NCBI GenBank assembly: GCA_964473205.1
Contig: CAYYOK010000005.1
Span: 1 to 64,000, forward strand
DNA: 64,000 nt
Source of the DNA: CAYMRL01 sp964473205
Lineage (GTDB): Bacteria; Deinococcota; Deinococci; Deinococcales; Trueperaceae
Reading direction: 5' to 3'
Shown: positions 33,994 to 42,706 of the stretch, piece by piece
Layout: every line of letters starts with the position of its first letter
Position numbering within the stretch: position 1 is the stretch's first letter
Notes under the pieces: model-generated
Seen by the model: only the letters and a program-made list of their open reading frames with translations
Databases searched by the model: none
Told to the model about the DNA's origin: nothing
Made by a program: the position numbers and the translations under genes

Positions 33994-35034
33994 TCAACCT
34001 TCTAGCCCCACAGCGCTCTCTCTGACGATGAGCTCCGAGGAGAGAACGTGGTTAGTGAGCGTCGCGCTCCCAGAGCCGGGATCCGTCAGGAGCTCCAGCA
34101 GGGTGGAGAGGGCCAGCTCGGCCATCTTGCCGTGCGGTGCGCGCACCGCTGTGATGCCGGGCCTGTGGAAGGAGGTCCAGGCGGGATCGTCGAACGTGAT
34201 GACGGACATCTGCTCGGGGATCCCTACCTTGCGGTCCTTGAGAGCTTGCAGGGCGGCGCCGGCCATCAGCTCGTTGCACAGCAGCAAGGCGGTGGGAGGC
34301 TCGCTCAGGTCGAGCAGCGCCAGGGTGGCATCGAAGGCTGGCTCGAAACGGAAGTTGCCTACGCCGATCAGGTCGTCGTCGATCTCGACGCCGGCGCCGG
34401 TGAGCGCGTCCTTGTAGCCTTCGAGGCGGAGGTGACCGGCCGTGAGGGCCAGGTTGCCCGCCACGATCCCGATGCGGCTATGACCCAACCGCAGGAGGTA
34501 CTCGGTGGCGTGGCGCGCGGTGTTGCGGTCGTCCAGGTTGACGCGGGGCACGGCCAGCGAAGACCCGTAGGTGTCGATCAGCACCACCGGCATACCCGAC
34601 TCGACGAGCCGCTCCACCAAGTCCATGTTCTGCTCGTCAGGCGCGACGATGATGCCGTCGACGTTGCGCTCCTGCAGGCTCTTCAGGTACGCCCGCTCGG
34701 TCGCGGGATCGTCGTAGGTCGCGCCGAGGATGACCTGGTAGCCGCGGCTCGAGGCCGACGCCTCGATGCTGCGTATGAACGTGGTCCAAGCGTAGCTCTG
34801 GATGTTCGACGCGACGAGCCCGATGGCCTTGCTGCGACCCAGGCGCAGCGAGCGGGCCAGAGCGTTGGGACGGTAGTTGAGAGCGTCCGCGGCGTGCGCT
34901 ACCCGTTGTCTAGTTGCCTCGCTGTACGAGCCGTAGCTTCCCAGCACCCTGCTCGCCATGCCCACCGAGACTCCCGCCATCTTGGCGACGTCCTTCAGGG
35001 TCACACGTTTGCCGATCCGGATGGGTGATGCCAT
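33994..35034 (-). CDS. LacI family transcriptional regulator
   Basis: A repressor of 346 residues with the helix-turn-helix VTLKDVAKMAGVSVGMASRV (10-29) and a sugar-binding sensor domain containing LGHSRIGIVAGN and ITFDDPAWTSF. I chose ATG 35034, preceded by GGGGG; an ATG ten codons earlier is possible. No sugar genes are adjacent, so the target is unknown; the divergent DUF6351 gene and the upstream non-coding region are candidates. Confidence 0.88.
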   Translation of the reverse strand: MASPIRIGKRVTLKDVAKMAGVSVGMASRVLGSYGSYSEATRQRVAHAADALNYRPNALARSLRLGRSKAIGLVASNIQSYAWTTFIRSIEASASSRGYQVILGATYDDPATERAYLKSLQERNVDGIIVAPDEQNMDLVERLVESGMPVVLIDTYGSSLAVPRVNLDDRNTARHATEYLLRLGHSRIGIVAGNLALTAGHLRLEGYKDALTGAGVEIDDDLIGVGNFRFEPAFDATLALLDLSEPPTALLLCNELMAGAALQALKDRKVGIPEQMSVITFDDPAWTSFHRPGITAVRAPHGKMAELALSTLLELLTDPGSGSATLTNHVLSSELIVRESAVGLEG

Positions 35035-35195
35035 CCTGAGCCCCCAATGATCTTGCTGCGCCATCCGACTCGCGGACGATCGGTTGTGGTGTGGAGAGTA
35101 GACCATACATGAGGACCCGAGCGGACGGTGTCCGGACCGCCGTGGTGAAAAAGTCGGTGCGCCGCAGCGCCTGACGTGTAACGATGTACCGCGAG

Positions 35196-35264
35196 GCGCC
35201 AAGGGCGGCGTCCCACGCCTCATACGCGAGTCCCGGCAACCTACCGCACGAGCCGCCAGGGCGC
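35196..35264 (+). ncRNA. Possible structured leader or small RNA ending in a terminator
   Basis: GCGCC (35196-35200) can pair with GGCGC (35260-35264), and inside them GGCGGC (35204-35209) with GCCGCC (35252-35257), separated by a small internal loop. The apical 42 bases include CCCGGCAACC. A strong intrinsic terminator follows at once. The layout is that of an attenuator or riboswitch ahead of the gene at 35389, or of a free-standing small RNA. It matches no family I can name with confidence. Confidence 0.35.
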
Positions 35265-35272
35265 GCACGCAT

Positions 35273-35310
35273 GGCACGGCCGAGTCCCCCCGCTCGGCCG
35301 TGCCCTTTTT
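35273..35310 (+). terminator. Strong intrinsic terminator
   Basis: GGCACGGCCGAG pairs perfectly with CTCGGCCGTGCC (12-bp stem, 8-base loop), followed by CTTTTT. It is the only classical rho-independent terminator I found in the window. No rightward protein gene precedes it, so it must end a short RNA or attenuate transcription into the DUF6351 gene 79 bases downstream. Confidence 0.85.
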
Positions 35311-35388
35311 GCAGGCGGCGCTTCCGGCTCGGTCGGCGAGGGGCGTTACCATCGGGGTCAGACAACGCAGCACGCTTAGGGAGGACCG

Positions 35389-37683
35389 ATGCACGCTCTC
35401 ACATCCCCCATCGTGGCCGCGCACCAGCGGTCTGGTCCCGTCGTCATTCGGCTCCTGGCGCTGGCCGCGCTCTGGCTGGCGGCGCTGACGCTGACGTCCA
35501 CGGCCTTCGCGCAGGCGGGCGAGACGCTCAGCGTCGAGGTCGTCTCGAGCCCGCCCGAGTACGTCTCGGGTGGCGACGCTCGCCTCGTCGTCGGCGTCCC
35601 CCGGCGCATCGCCCTCGCCGACGTCACCATCTGGAGCGGCAACCAGCAGGTGACCGCCGACTTCGCGCGGCGCGGCGACGCGCACGCGCTCGAGGGCGTG
35701 GTCAGCGGCCTGCCGCTGGGGACCACGACGATCACGGTCTTCGCCGGCCCGTTCAAGGCCACGCTCGACCTGACCAACCACGACATCAGGGGCCCGATGT
35801 TCTCCGGTCCGCCTCAGGAGGTGTTCGTCTGCGCCAGCGAGAGCCACCGCGCCACCGCGGGCCTGGGTGAGGTGCTCGACGAGGACTGCAGCCTCGCGCG
35901 GCAGGTCGACTTCCTCTACCTATCGACCACCACCAACAACTTCGAAGCCTTCGAGCCGGCTGCGGGCACGCCGGCCGACATCGCCTACGTGCAGGGGCCG
36001 ATGGGCGAGCAGCCGCTGATCGTGCGCTGGGAGCGCGGCACCATCAACCGCTTCATCTACTCGATCGCGATCCCCTCAGTGGCGACCCAGGACGTCGATG
36101 CGCCCGACGTCAGCGGCTGGAACGGCCGCCTCGTCTACCAGTTCCAGGGCGGCGTCGGCATCGGCCACTACCAGGGCAGCCCGAGCCGCGGCAACATGCT
36201 CAATCCTCGGCTCCTGGCGAGCGGCTACGCCATCGCCTACTCGACCGGCAACCGCACCAGCACCCACTACGACCTGATCGTCGGCGGCGAGACCGCCATC
36301 ATGGTCAAGGACCGCTTCGTCACCGCCTACGGCGCCCCGCTCTACACGGTCGGGCTCGGCGGCTCCGGCGGCGGCATCCAGCAGTACGTCTACGCGCAGA
36401 ACCACCCCGGCCTGCTCGACGCGCTGATCCCGCAGTACTCCTACCCCGACATGGTCACGCAGACGATCCACGTCGGCGACTGCGAGCTGCTCGAGCGCTT
36501 CATGGACGCCAAGGTGGCCGAGGACCCGAGCAGCAGGTGGGCGACCTGGAGCAACCGCACCCTCCTGCAGGGCATGAACGCCTCCGACGAGCTGCCCAAC
36601 CCGTACAACCAGGGCGCGCCTGGCCTCACCGAGTGCATCAACGGCTGGCGCGGCCTGTCGGCGCTGGCGCTCAACCCGCACTTCGGCACCGCGCCCGGCA
36701 TCACCGCCGAGCAGCAGGCGGACACGCACTGGACCTACTTCGAGGACATCGTGCAGGTGGTAGGGCGCAGGGACGACGGCTTCGCGCGCAGCTCCTGGGA
36801 CAACGTCGGCGTGCAGTACGGCCTGCGGGCGCTGCAGGGCGGCCACATCTCGCCTGAGGAGTTCCTCGAGCTCAACGCCGAGATCGGCGGCTGGAAGGAT
36901 CAGGCCCAGATGGTGCAGGAGGGCTGCCCGTTCATCGAGCAGCTCTGCGCCGACCCCGCGCAGTTCGACCCGACGAGCTCGCGCAACATGAACCTGTCCA
37001 GCTCGGGCCGCCCCGCTCCTCGCACCGAAGGCGACCTCGGCGCCATCCGGGCGATCTGGAACAGCGGCCTGGTGTTCGTAGGCGACCGCCTAGGCGTGCC
37101 GGCCATCGACTGGCGCCCCTACCTCGAGCGGCAGCTCGACATGCACAACACCGTGCAGTCGTTCGCCGCGCGGCAGCGCATCATCGACGCCGGCGGCGAC
37201 CCTGGCGAGATGGTCATCTGGTTCACGGACGTCGTCGATGGCGAGGGCGAGTTCGACCAGACGCCGCTGGCGCTGGAGGTGATCGACGAGTGGCTGACCA
37301 ACATGCGCCGAGACCCGTCGCTGAGCGTCTCGGCGGCCCGTCCGGCGCGGGCGGTCGACTCCTGCTTCGACGCCTCGGGCGCCCTGATCTACGCCGGCGA
37401 GGACGCCTGGGCGGGCATCATCGACGACGGCCCTGACGGCCCTGAAGGTGCCTGCGCCTCGGAGTTCGAGATCTACTCCAACTCGCGCATCGTGGCGGGC
37501 GGCCCGATCACCGGGGACGTCTTCAAGTGCGTGCTCGTGAACGTAGACGAGGCGATCCGCCGCGGCGTCTACGGCTCCTGGCAGCCGAGTGCCGAGGAGC
37601 GCGCGCGGCTGATCGAGATCTTCCCGACCGGCGTCTGCGACTACGAGGCCGGCAACGTGCACCTGGCCGCCTGGTTCAACTGA
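35389..37683 (+). CDS. Secreted DUF6351 family protein (alpha/beta-hydrolase-like)
   Basis: A 764-residue exported protein with a signal peptide ending STAFAQ (about residue 42). The mature part shows DUF6351 features: an early beta-sandwich segment, GPMFSGPPQEVFVCA, GRLVYQFQGGVGIGHYQG, and GLGGSGGGIQQY (about 323-334), which resembles a G-x-S-G-G nucleophile elbow. Many Cys residues suggest disulphides outside the cell. The family's substrate is not known to me; hydrolysis of an ester is a reasonable guess. AGGGAGGACCG precedes ATG 35389. Confidence 0.8.
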   Translation: MHALTSPIVAAHQRSGPVVIRLLALAALWLAALTLTSTAFAQAGETLSVEVVSSPPEYVSGGDARLVVGVPRRIALADVTIWSGNQQVTADFARRGDAHALEGVVSGLPLGTTTITVFAGPFKATLDLTNHDIRGPMFSGPPQEVFVCASESHRATAGLGEVLDEDCSLARQVDFLYLSTTTNNFEAFEPAAGTPADIAYVQGPMGEQPLIVRWERGTINRFIYSIAIPSVATQDVDAPDVSGWNGRLVYQFQGGVGIGHYQGSPSRGNMLNPRLLASGYAIAYSTGNRTSTHYDLIVGGETAIMVKDRFVTAYGAPLYTVGLGGSGGGIQQYVYAQNHPGLLDALIPQYSYPDMVTQTIHVGDCELLERFMDAKVAEDPSSRWATWSNRTLLQGMNASDELPNPYNQGAPGLTECINGWRGLSALALNPHFGTAPGITAEQQADTHWTYFEDIVQVVGRRDDGFARSSWDNVGVQYGLRALQGGHISPEEFLELNAEIGGWKDQAQMVQEGCPFIEQLCADPAQFDPTSSRNMNLSSSGRPAPRTEGDLGAIRAIWNSGLVFVGDRLGVPAIDWRPYLERQLDMHNTVQSFAARQRIIDAGGDPGEMVIWFTDVVDGEGEFDQTPLALEVIDEWLTNMRRDPSLSVSAARPARAVDSCFDASGALIYAGEDAWAGIIDDGPDGPEGACASEFEIYSNSRIVAGGPITGDVFKCVLVNVDEAIRRGVYGSWQPSAEERARLIEIFPTGVCDYEAGNVHLAAWFN

Positions 37684-37697
37684 GCCGCTGCTGAAGC

Positions 37698-38651
37698 CTA
37701 GCCCAGCGCCTCGAAGCGCTCGATCGTGCGCCTAACGCCCTCCTCGAGCGGCGTCTCGTACGCCTGCTGCGCCGCGGCGCGCAGCGGTGCGTCGTCGAAG
37801 CCTTCCGGGAACGGCAGCTTCCCGTCACCCACCGTGACTCTGACGCCAGGGCGCAGGCGCTCGATCAGCGCCGCGACCTCGGCCACCTCGACCAGTGGCC
37901 CACCCAGGTCGAAGACCCGCGCGCCCAGGCCGTCCTCGAGCGGCGCCAAGCGGCCGAACGCCGCGTCGATGAACTGCCTGGCCACATCGGAGGCCCAGTG
38001 GAACTGCATCCGCCCTCCGAAGCTGATGTGGCTCGAGCGTCCCTGGGCGGCTGCCGCCATGGCGACGGACGGCTCGCTGGTGACGCCCTGATCGCGCCCG
38101 ACCCCGTAGACGGTGTACGGTCTCAGCGCCGCGCTGGAGAGCCCGTGATTCGCCCAGTAGATCCGCGCCGTTCCCTCGTTGGCCACCTTGGTGACGCCGT
38201 ACAGGGTACGAGGCAGTTTAGGCACCTCGTCGCTGACGATGCCCGGCGGGTAATCAGAAGCCGAGCCGTACACGGCTATCGACGAGGCGTAGGCGATATG
38301 CCCGATGCCGGCGGTGCGCGCGGCCTCGAAGACGTGCACCGTGCCCTGGACGTTCACGCGCGCTCCCAACGACGGGTTCGCGCGGCAGAACGGCACCTGC
38401 AGAGCCGCAAGGTGGACGATGTGCTCGACGCCATGACCGGTGACCGCCGCGACGACCTGATCCTGCTCACCGATGTCGCCCTGCACGAAGGTCACGGCGT
38501 CGAGCTCTTCCTCGCTCATGAGTGCCTGAAGACGGGTGCGGTTGGTCGAGAGATCGAAAGCCACCGGCCGATGGCCCTGCTCCAACAGGTGCTTGACGGT
38601 CCAGGCGCCGAGGCAGCCGCCTGCGCCGGTGACCAGCACGGCGGAGCTCAC
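37698..38651 (-). CDS. NAD(P)-dependent epimerase/dehydratase (extended SDR)
   Basis: A 317-residue sugar-nucleotide-type enzyme. It has the Rossmann motif VTGAGGCLGAW (7-17), VTFVQGDI, the ASSIAVYG strand and the catalytic YGVTK (Tyr and Lys). The start is GTG 38651, with a TAGGTC box six bases upstream. An FAH-family gene on the same strand lies 55 bases upstream. The substrate is unknown; extended SDRs of this kind act on NDP-sugars or lactone-forming aldoses. Confidence 0.88.
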   Translation of the reverse strand: MSSAVLVTGAGGCLGAWTVKHLLEQGHRPVAFDLSTNRTRLQALMSEEELDAVTFVQGDIGEQDQVVAAVTGHGVEHIVHLAALQVPFCRANPSLGARVNVQGTVHVFEAARTAGIGHIAYASSIAVYGSASDYPPGIVSDEVPKLPRTLYGVTKVANEGTARIYWANHGLSSAALRPYTVYGVGRDQGVTSEPSVAMAAAAQGRSSHISFGGRMQFHWASDVARQFIDAAFGRLAPLEDGLGARVFDLGGPLVEVAEVAALIERLRPGVRVTVGDGKLPFPEGFDDAPLRAAAQQAYETPLEEGVRRTIERFEALG

Positions 38652-38657
38652 AGGCGG

Positions 38658-38663
38658 GACCTA
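38658..38663 (-). promoter_or_regulatory. -10-like box TAGGTC, leaderless start
   Basis: TAGGTC on the minus strand ends six bases before GTG 38651; it deviates from TANNNT only at the last base. Confidence 0.35.
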
Positions 38664-38706
38664 GCCGAGGGCGTGTGAGCTCGGCCGCGCGCGGGCTCTG
38701 CCGCGC

Positions 38707-39660
38707 TCACACGAACCTCGTCACCAACCGCCCCAGCGGCCCGACCTCCACGACGTACTCGTCGCCCGGCATGACCCAGTCCTTCTGAGGGCGGCCGAGG
38801 ACCACGCCCTCGGGCGTGCCGGTGACGATCACGTCGCCGGCGGTGAGCGTCATGTAGCGGCTGGCGTAAGCGATGACCTCGGCGACGGAGAAGATCATGT
38901 CGGCTGTCGAGCTGTCCTGGCGCAGGTCGCCGTTGAGCCAGCCGCGCACGCGCATGTCCTGCGGATCGCCAGCCTCATCCGCCGTCAGCACGTACGGCCC
39001 GATCGGCAGGAAGCCGTCGAGGGTCTTGCCCAGCAGCCACTGGCCGGAGCGCATCTGCAGGACCCTTTCGGACACGTCGTTGGCGTTGAAGTAGCCGAGG
39101 ACGTGCTCGAGGGCCTCGCTCTCCGGTATGTCGCGGCCGCCGCGGCCGAGCACGACGCCGAGCTCGGACTCGTAGTCGACCTGCTCGAGTCCCTGGATGT
39201 TCACCGAGGCTCCTTGCGGAGCCAGCGTGTTGGAGAACTTGCCGAACAGGACGGGCTCCTTCGGCTCGGCCATGCCGGACTCCGCGGCGTGACGGCGGTA
39301 GTTGAGGCCGACGCAGAGGATCTTGCTGGGCTCGGGCACCACCGGCGCGAGGTCCAGGTCATCGAGGGCGCCGGCGAACGGGCCGTCGGTGGCGCGCGCC
39401 ACCAGGCTGCCGAGCGCGTCCAGGGCGGCCTCGCCCGCGGCGAAGAAGGCAGCGGCGTCGAGGAGGTCGTTGCCGATCGGCACGCCCCGCCCCCTCAGGG
39501 CGCCGAGCGGGCTGTCGGCGCCGTGGCGCTGCGCGGCGGCCGCCACGTCCAGGACACCTGAAGGAGTGACGACTCCGAGGAGCGCGCGGACCCTGAGCTT
39601 CGTGCCGCTCGGTGCTATCGAAGGGCCGGCCGGTGCGGGGTAGTAGCTGACTAGCTTCAT
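38707..39660 (-). CDS. Fumarylacetoacetate hydrolase family protein
   Basis: A 317-residue FAH-fold enzyme. The family cleaves or hydrates 2-oxo acids with a divalent metal. KILCVGLNYRRHAAESG opens the catalytic domain; DYESELGVVLGRGGRDIPE supplies metal-binding Glu residues; GYFNANDVSERVLQ, GKTLDGFLPIGPYV and DVIVTGTPEGVVLGR follow. Length is typical of the FAHD2/2,4-diketo-hydrolase subgroup. With the epimerase downstream it may serve sugar-acid catabolism (inference). Confidence 0.88.
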   Translation of the reverse strand: MKLVSYYPAPAGPSIAPSGTKLRVRALLGVVTPSGVLDVAAAAQRHGADSPLGALRGRGVPIGNDLLDAAAFFAAGEAALDALGSLVARATDGPFAGALDDLDLAPVVPEPSKILCVGLNYRRHAAESGMAEPKEPVLFGKFSNTLAPQGASVNIQGLEQVDYESELGVVLGRGGRDIPESEALEHVLGYFNANDVSERVLQMRSGQWLLGKTLDGFLPIGPYVLTADEAGDPQDMRVRGWLNGDLRQDSSTADMIFSVAEVIAYASRYMTLTAGDVIVTGTPEGVVLGRPQKDWVMPGDEYVVEVGPLGRLVTRFV

Positions 39661-39739
39661 GCCTCATAGTCTCACGCGCTGCGGGGGAGAGCGTCCGGCT
39701 GGCGATAGATGTGGGGCTGGTCTAGCCGTTCCAGCTCGG

Positions 39740-39865
39740 CCGTTCAAGGTAGAGCCGCACCCGATGGGCCTCATGCCGGGAATCGATCCTGACGAGTCGA
39801 ACCAACTATTGGATGAACTCTAGGTCGAGGAGTACTTGAGGAAGCACAAGAATGATCGTTCCTGA
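39740..39865 (+). pseudogene. VapB-like antitoxin remnant
   Basis: One frame reads PFKVEPHPMGLMPGIDPDE, then SNQLLDEL, an amber stop at 39821, and VEEYLRKHK. This looks like the C-terminal, toxin-binding half of a VapB-type antitoxin interrupted by a nonsense codon, with no N-terminal DNA-binding part left. It overlaps the start of the toxin remnant, as antitoxin genes normally do. Confidence 0.45.
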
Positions 39866-40102
39866 CGTCAACCTGCCGCTTCACGCCTACGACTCGAAGG
39901 CACCACCTCGTTCGTGCCGGAGCCGAGCACGAGGCATGCGGAAGTCCTCTTCGGACTGTTGAAAAGCGTGGGTACCGCGGGCAACCTGACGACGGACGCA
40001 CACCTCGCCGCATTGGCCATCGACAATCAGGCGGAGCTGCACTCGACCGACGCCGACTTTGGGAGGTTCAAGGGGCTACGCTGGGTCAACCCGCTAGATT
40101 GA
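39852..40102 (+). pseudogene. VapC-like PIN-domain toxin remnant
   Basis: ATG 39852 opens MIVPDVNLPLHAYDSKAP, the classic VapC start with its first catalytic Asp. The frame then breaks. A second frame (from about 39899 to 40102) gives FVPEPSTRHAEVLF, AGNLTTDAHLAALAID and HSTDADFGRFKGLRWVNPLD, the C-terminal PIN half with the remaining acidic residues. Roughly 70 residues between the two are missing. An internal deletion plus frameshift has destroyed the toxin. Confidence 0.75.
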
Positions 40103-40132
40103 TTCGGCAGGAGTGAAGCGCGCCAGGGCGCG

Positions 40133-40174
40133 CCTAATCCTCGTCACCTAATCCTCGTCACCTAATCCTCGTCA
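40133..40174. repeat. Three tandem copies of a 14-bp unit at the 3' end of the CitE-like gene
   Basis: CCTAATCCTCGTCA occurs at 40133, 40147 and 40161 without gaps. On the minus strand each copy contains GACGAGGATTAG, the last three codons and stop of the CitE-like gene, so the extra copies lie after the stop. Replication slippage is the likely origin. Confidence 0.9.
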
Positions 40175-41085
40175 GAAGCCGCGAGTACGGACCGCGCCTG
40201 GCGCAGTACCGCCTCGTCTATCATCCTGCCATCGACTGACGATGCACCGAGTCGAGAACCTCCTGCCCCGGCGCCCACGAGCCGTCTGGCCCAAAGCACT
40301 TCCTCTTGGCTCGGCCTGAACCCTTCGTGCACATGCTGCACGTGCGCCGGATGGATGACGAGCTTGCCGTTGAACCCCTGAGCCCTGGAACGACGCGCGG
40401 CGGCCACCGCGAGCTCGAACGGTCGGATCTGGAGAAGCGGGGTGTCGATGCAGTACCGCGATCCGGCAGCCGAGGCAGCGATGACGATCCGAGCTCGCGC
40501 ATGGTCCAGCACGGACAGCCGCGCGCCGGTCACGTCCTCCTCGCGCTCGTGCCGCCCCCCAGCTACGCCCGTTCCGCCCGAGAGAGCCGGCGGCAAGCCG
40601 AGGTCTGCCGCGAAGTCCTCCCCACCGAACGCGACTCCGATGACCGACCGCTGAGCCAGGATCTCGTCCACGCGCGTGAGTCCGGCCGCCGACTCGATCA
40701 GCGGAACGACTCCGACGGCACGCAACTCCTGAGCCTCGAGCGCTGCCGCCGCGGCGGCTACGTCTCCGGCCGACGAGGCCTTGGGCACGATCAGCAGATC
40801 GAGGCGTGGACCGGCGGAACGCAGGTCGTCGGCGAACTGAGGATCGCTGGCGGCATGAGTGCGCAGAGCGACGACCTTTGGCAACCAGGGATCCCCGCCC
40901 GAACCGGGCGTCAGCAGCCGGGCTACGCGCTCGCGCGCGGCATGCAGGTCGTCCGCCGCTACCCCGTCCTCCAAGTCGAGGACGACGGCATCCGGCCGAA
41001 CCTCGGCCAGCTTGGCCACGAACCGGTCGTTCGCTCCCGGGACGAAGAGCCAGCTACGCGCTGGTCGGGACGGCAGCTCGCGCAT
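40162..41085 (-). CDS. HpcH/HpaI aldolase / CitE-like CoA-ester lyase
   Basis: A 307-residue TIM-barrel lyase of the citrate-lyase beta family, which cleaves malyl-, citramalyl- or similar CoA esters with Mg2+. Visible are RSWLFVPGANDRFV, VVLDLEDGVAADDLHAAR (metal/CoA region), LIVPKASS, VVPLIESAAGL, GVAFGGEDFAADLG and the C-terminal GFNGKLVIHPAHVQ. It is the last gene of an operon with a CoA-transferase and peptide-type importer; with the MaoC gene at 47550 it suggests citramalyl-CoA-type cleavage (inference). Confidence 0.88.
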   Translation of the reverse strand: MRELPSRPARSWLFVPGANDRFVAKLAEVRPDAVVLDLEDGVAADDLHAARERVARLLTPGSGGDPWLPKVVALRTHAASDPQFADDLRSAGPRLDLLIVPKASSAGDVAAAAAALEAQELRAVGVVPLIESAAGLTRVDEILAQRSVIGVAFGGEDFAADLGLPPALSGGTGVAGGRHEREEDVTGARLSVLDHARARIVIAASAAGSRYCIDTPLLQIRPFELAVAAARRSRAQGFNGKLVIHPAHVQHVHEGFRPSQEEVLWARRLVGAGAGGSRLGASSVDGRMIDEAVLRQARSVLAASDED

Positions 41086-41095
41086 CGACGACGGG

Positions 41096-42706
41096 TCAGT
41101 GCCGCGCGATGCCGACGGCGCCGCCGTCCTTGCGCGGGTCGGAGCCGCCCCTGAAGCTGCCGTTCTCGCTCATGGCGATCTGGACCTTCGCGAACGTCCT
41201 CTCGTAGTTCCTCAGCGACCGCTCGACGTTCATGCCCCTAGCCTTCAGCGCCTCCACGGTGCGCCGCGGCACGCGCAGCTCGCAGTAGACGGGCGTTCCC
41301 TCCGAGTGGAAGCGGGGAGCGTCGGCCGCCTCGACGGGAGACATGCCGAAGTCGATGAGGTTGCTGATCGCCTGGCTGACCGCCGACGAGATCGACCAGC
41401 CGCCCGGCGCGCCGATCACCACCCACGGCGCGCCGTCCTTCATGATCACCGATGGCGAGATGGCGCTGGCGCGAGCCTTGCCCGGCTCATAGGAGTTGGG
41501 GCGGCCGGGGAGCGGGTCCATCAGCGACACGCAGTTGTTCCAGGTGAAACCGGTGCCGGGGACCACGATGCCGGCGCAGGTCGTCAGCGTGTGCGTTATC
41601 GACACGCAGTTGCCGAGCTCGTCCATCACCGAGATGTGCGTGGTGAAGCCGGGCTTGTTGAGCTGCTTGCGGTCCGGCAGCTCGCCGCGCCTGATCTTGG
41701 CGGCGATCTCGGCCGCGTACTCCTTGCTCAGCAGCCTCTCGACGTCGACGTGTGCGAACTGGGGGTCGGCGAGGTGGTTGCCGCGCGTGACCCCGACCCA
41801 GGCGAGGGCCGCGGCGACGATGAAGCCGTGCTCCGGCCCGCTGTGGTCCAAGCTAGCCAGGTCGAAGTTCTCCAGCACGTTCAGCACCTGGAGAGTGAGC
41901 AGCCCGCCACCCGGCACCGCCGAGCTGTGCACCTCGTAGCCGCGGTAGGTGGTCTTGAGAGGAGGCTCGACGACTGGCCGGTAGGTGGCGAGGTCCTCGC
42001 GCGTCACGAACGCGCCGTTGGCCTCGAAGTCCGCCATGATCACGTCCGCCAGGCCGCCGGTGTAGAACTCGTCGGCTCCATGATCGGCGATGCTCTGCAG
42101 CGCGCGAGCCTGGTCGGGGTTGCGGTAGGCGTGGCCGGTCTCCATCATGTCGCCGGTCGAGCCGTGAAACAGCGCCTTGGCGGCCTCGTTGTAGGCGTAC
42201 TTCTCGCGCGGATGCGGGAGCTCCGGCAGCATCGGCTTGCGCACGTGCTCGGCGACGTACTCGGGCACCAGGTAGCCGGCCTCGGAGAGCTCGATGCTCG
42301 GGCGCAGCAGCTCGGCCCACGGCCTGGTGGCGTAGCGGCGGTGAAGCTCGCCGAAGCCAGCCACCGTGCCCGGGGTCATGATCGAGGTGTAGTCGCGCAG
42401 GTTGCGGTGGTCGTCGAAGAGCGCGAAGCGCCACAGGTCGGTGAAGCCCCTGACGTCGTCGACCCAGATGTCCGGGCGCATCTTCGAGCCGATGCGCGGC
42501 CAGAAGCCGATGTGCTCGAAGGTGCCCGTCGCCGCCTGGTAGACGGTCGCCGAGCCCCAGCCTCCCAGGCCGCACATGAACGGGTCGGAGACCATCTGCA
42601 TGAAGCCTGCCGCGACGGCAGCATCGCAGGCGTTGCCGCCCGCCTCCAGCACCTCGACGCCCAGCTCTACCGCCGCTGGCTGCGGAGCGACGACCACGCC
42701 TTTCAC
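41096..42706 (-). CDS. Gamma-glutamyltransferase family protein
   Basis: A 536-residue Ntn-hydrolase precursor. These enzymes self-cleave before a Thr that then attacks gamma-glutamyl or other amide bonds. EVLEAGGNACDAAVAAGF near the N-terminus, AVPGGGLLTLQ in the large subunit, the predicted nucleophile in GFTTHISVMDELGNCVS, and SPSVIMKDGAPWVVIGAPGG in the small subunit are present. No signal peptide is seen, unlike periplasmic GGT. GTG 42706 overlaps the CoA-transferase stop by four bases. Confidence 0.88.
   Translation of the reverse strand: MKGVVVAPQPAAVELGVEVLEAGGNACDAAVAAGFMQMVSDPFMCGLGGWGSATVYQAATGTFEHIGFWPRIGSKMRPDIWVDDVRGFTDLWRFALFDDHRNLRDYTSIMTPGTVAGFGELHRRYATRPWAELLRPSIELSEAGYLVPEYVAEHVRKPMLPELPHPREKYAYNEAAKALFHGSTGDMMETGHAYRNPDQARALQSIADHGADEFYTGGLADVIMADFEANGAFVTREDLATYRPVVEPPLKTTYRGYEVHSSAVPGGGLLTLQVLNVLENFDLASLDHSGPEHGFIVAAALAWVGVTRGNHLADPQFAHVDVERLLSKEYAAEIAAKIRRGELPDRKQLNKPGFTTHISVMDELGNCVSITHTLTTCAGIVVPGTGFTWNNCVSLMDPLPGRPNSYEPGKARASAISPSVIMKDGAPWVVIGAPGGWSISSAVSQAISNLIDFGMSPVEAADAPRFHSEGTPVYCELRVPRRTVEALKARGMNVERSLRNYERTFAKVQIAMSENGSFRGGSDPRKDGGAVGIARH

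Larger units (their letters stand above)
35035..35388. other. 354-bp non-coding region with a structured RNA candidate
   Basis: It lies between the divergent LacI and DUF6351 genes and contains the element at 35196-35310 described separately. I see no protein frame with a ribosome binding site. A small inverted repeat, CGGAC-GGT-GTCCG, sits at 35122-35134. Confidence 0.6.

Noticed and set aside
35160..35264. A SAM-type riboswitch, because of the CCCGGCAACC stretch
   Set aside because: Only this short string resembles the family; the surrounding helices and conserved junction bases are not found, so I leave it as an unnamed structured RNA candidate.
40126..40175. A CRISPR array, because of the short direct repeats
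   Set aside because: The 14-base units are contiguous with no spacers and correspond to the end of a coding sequence.
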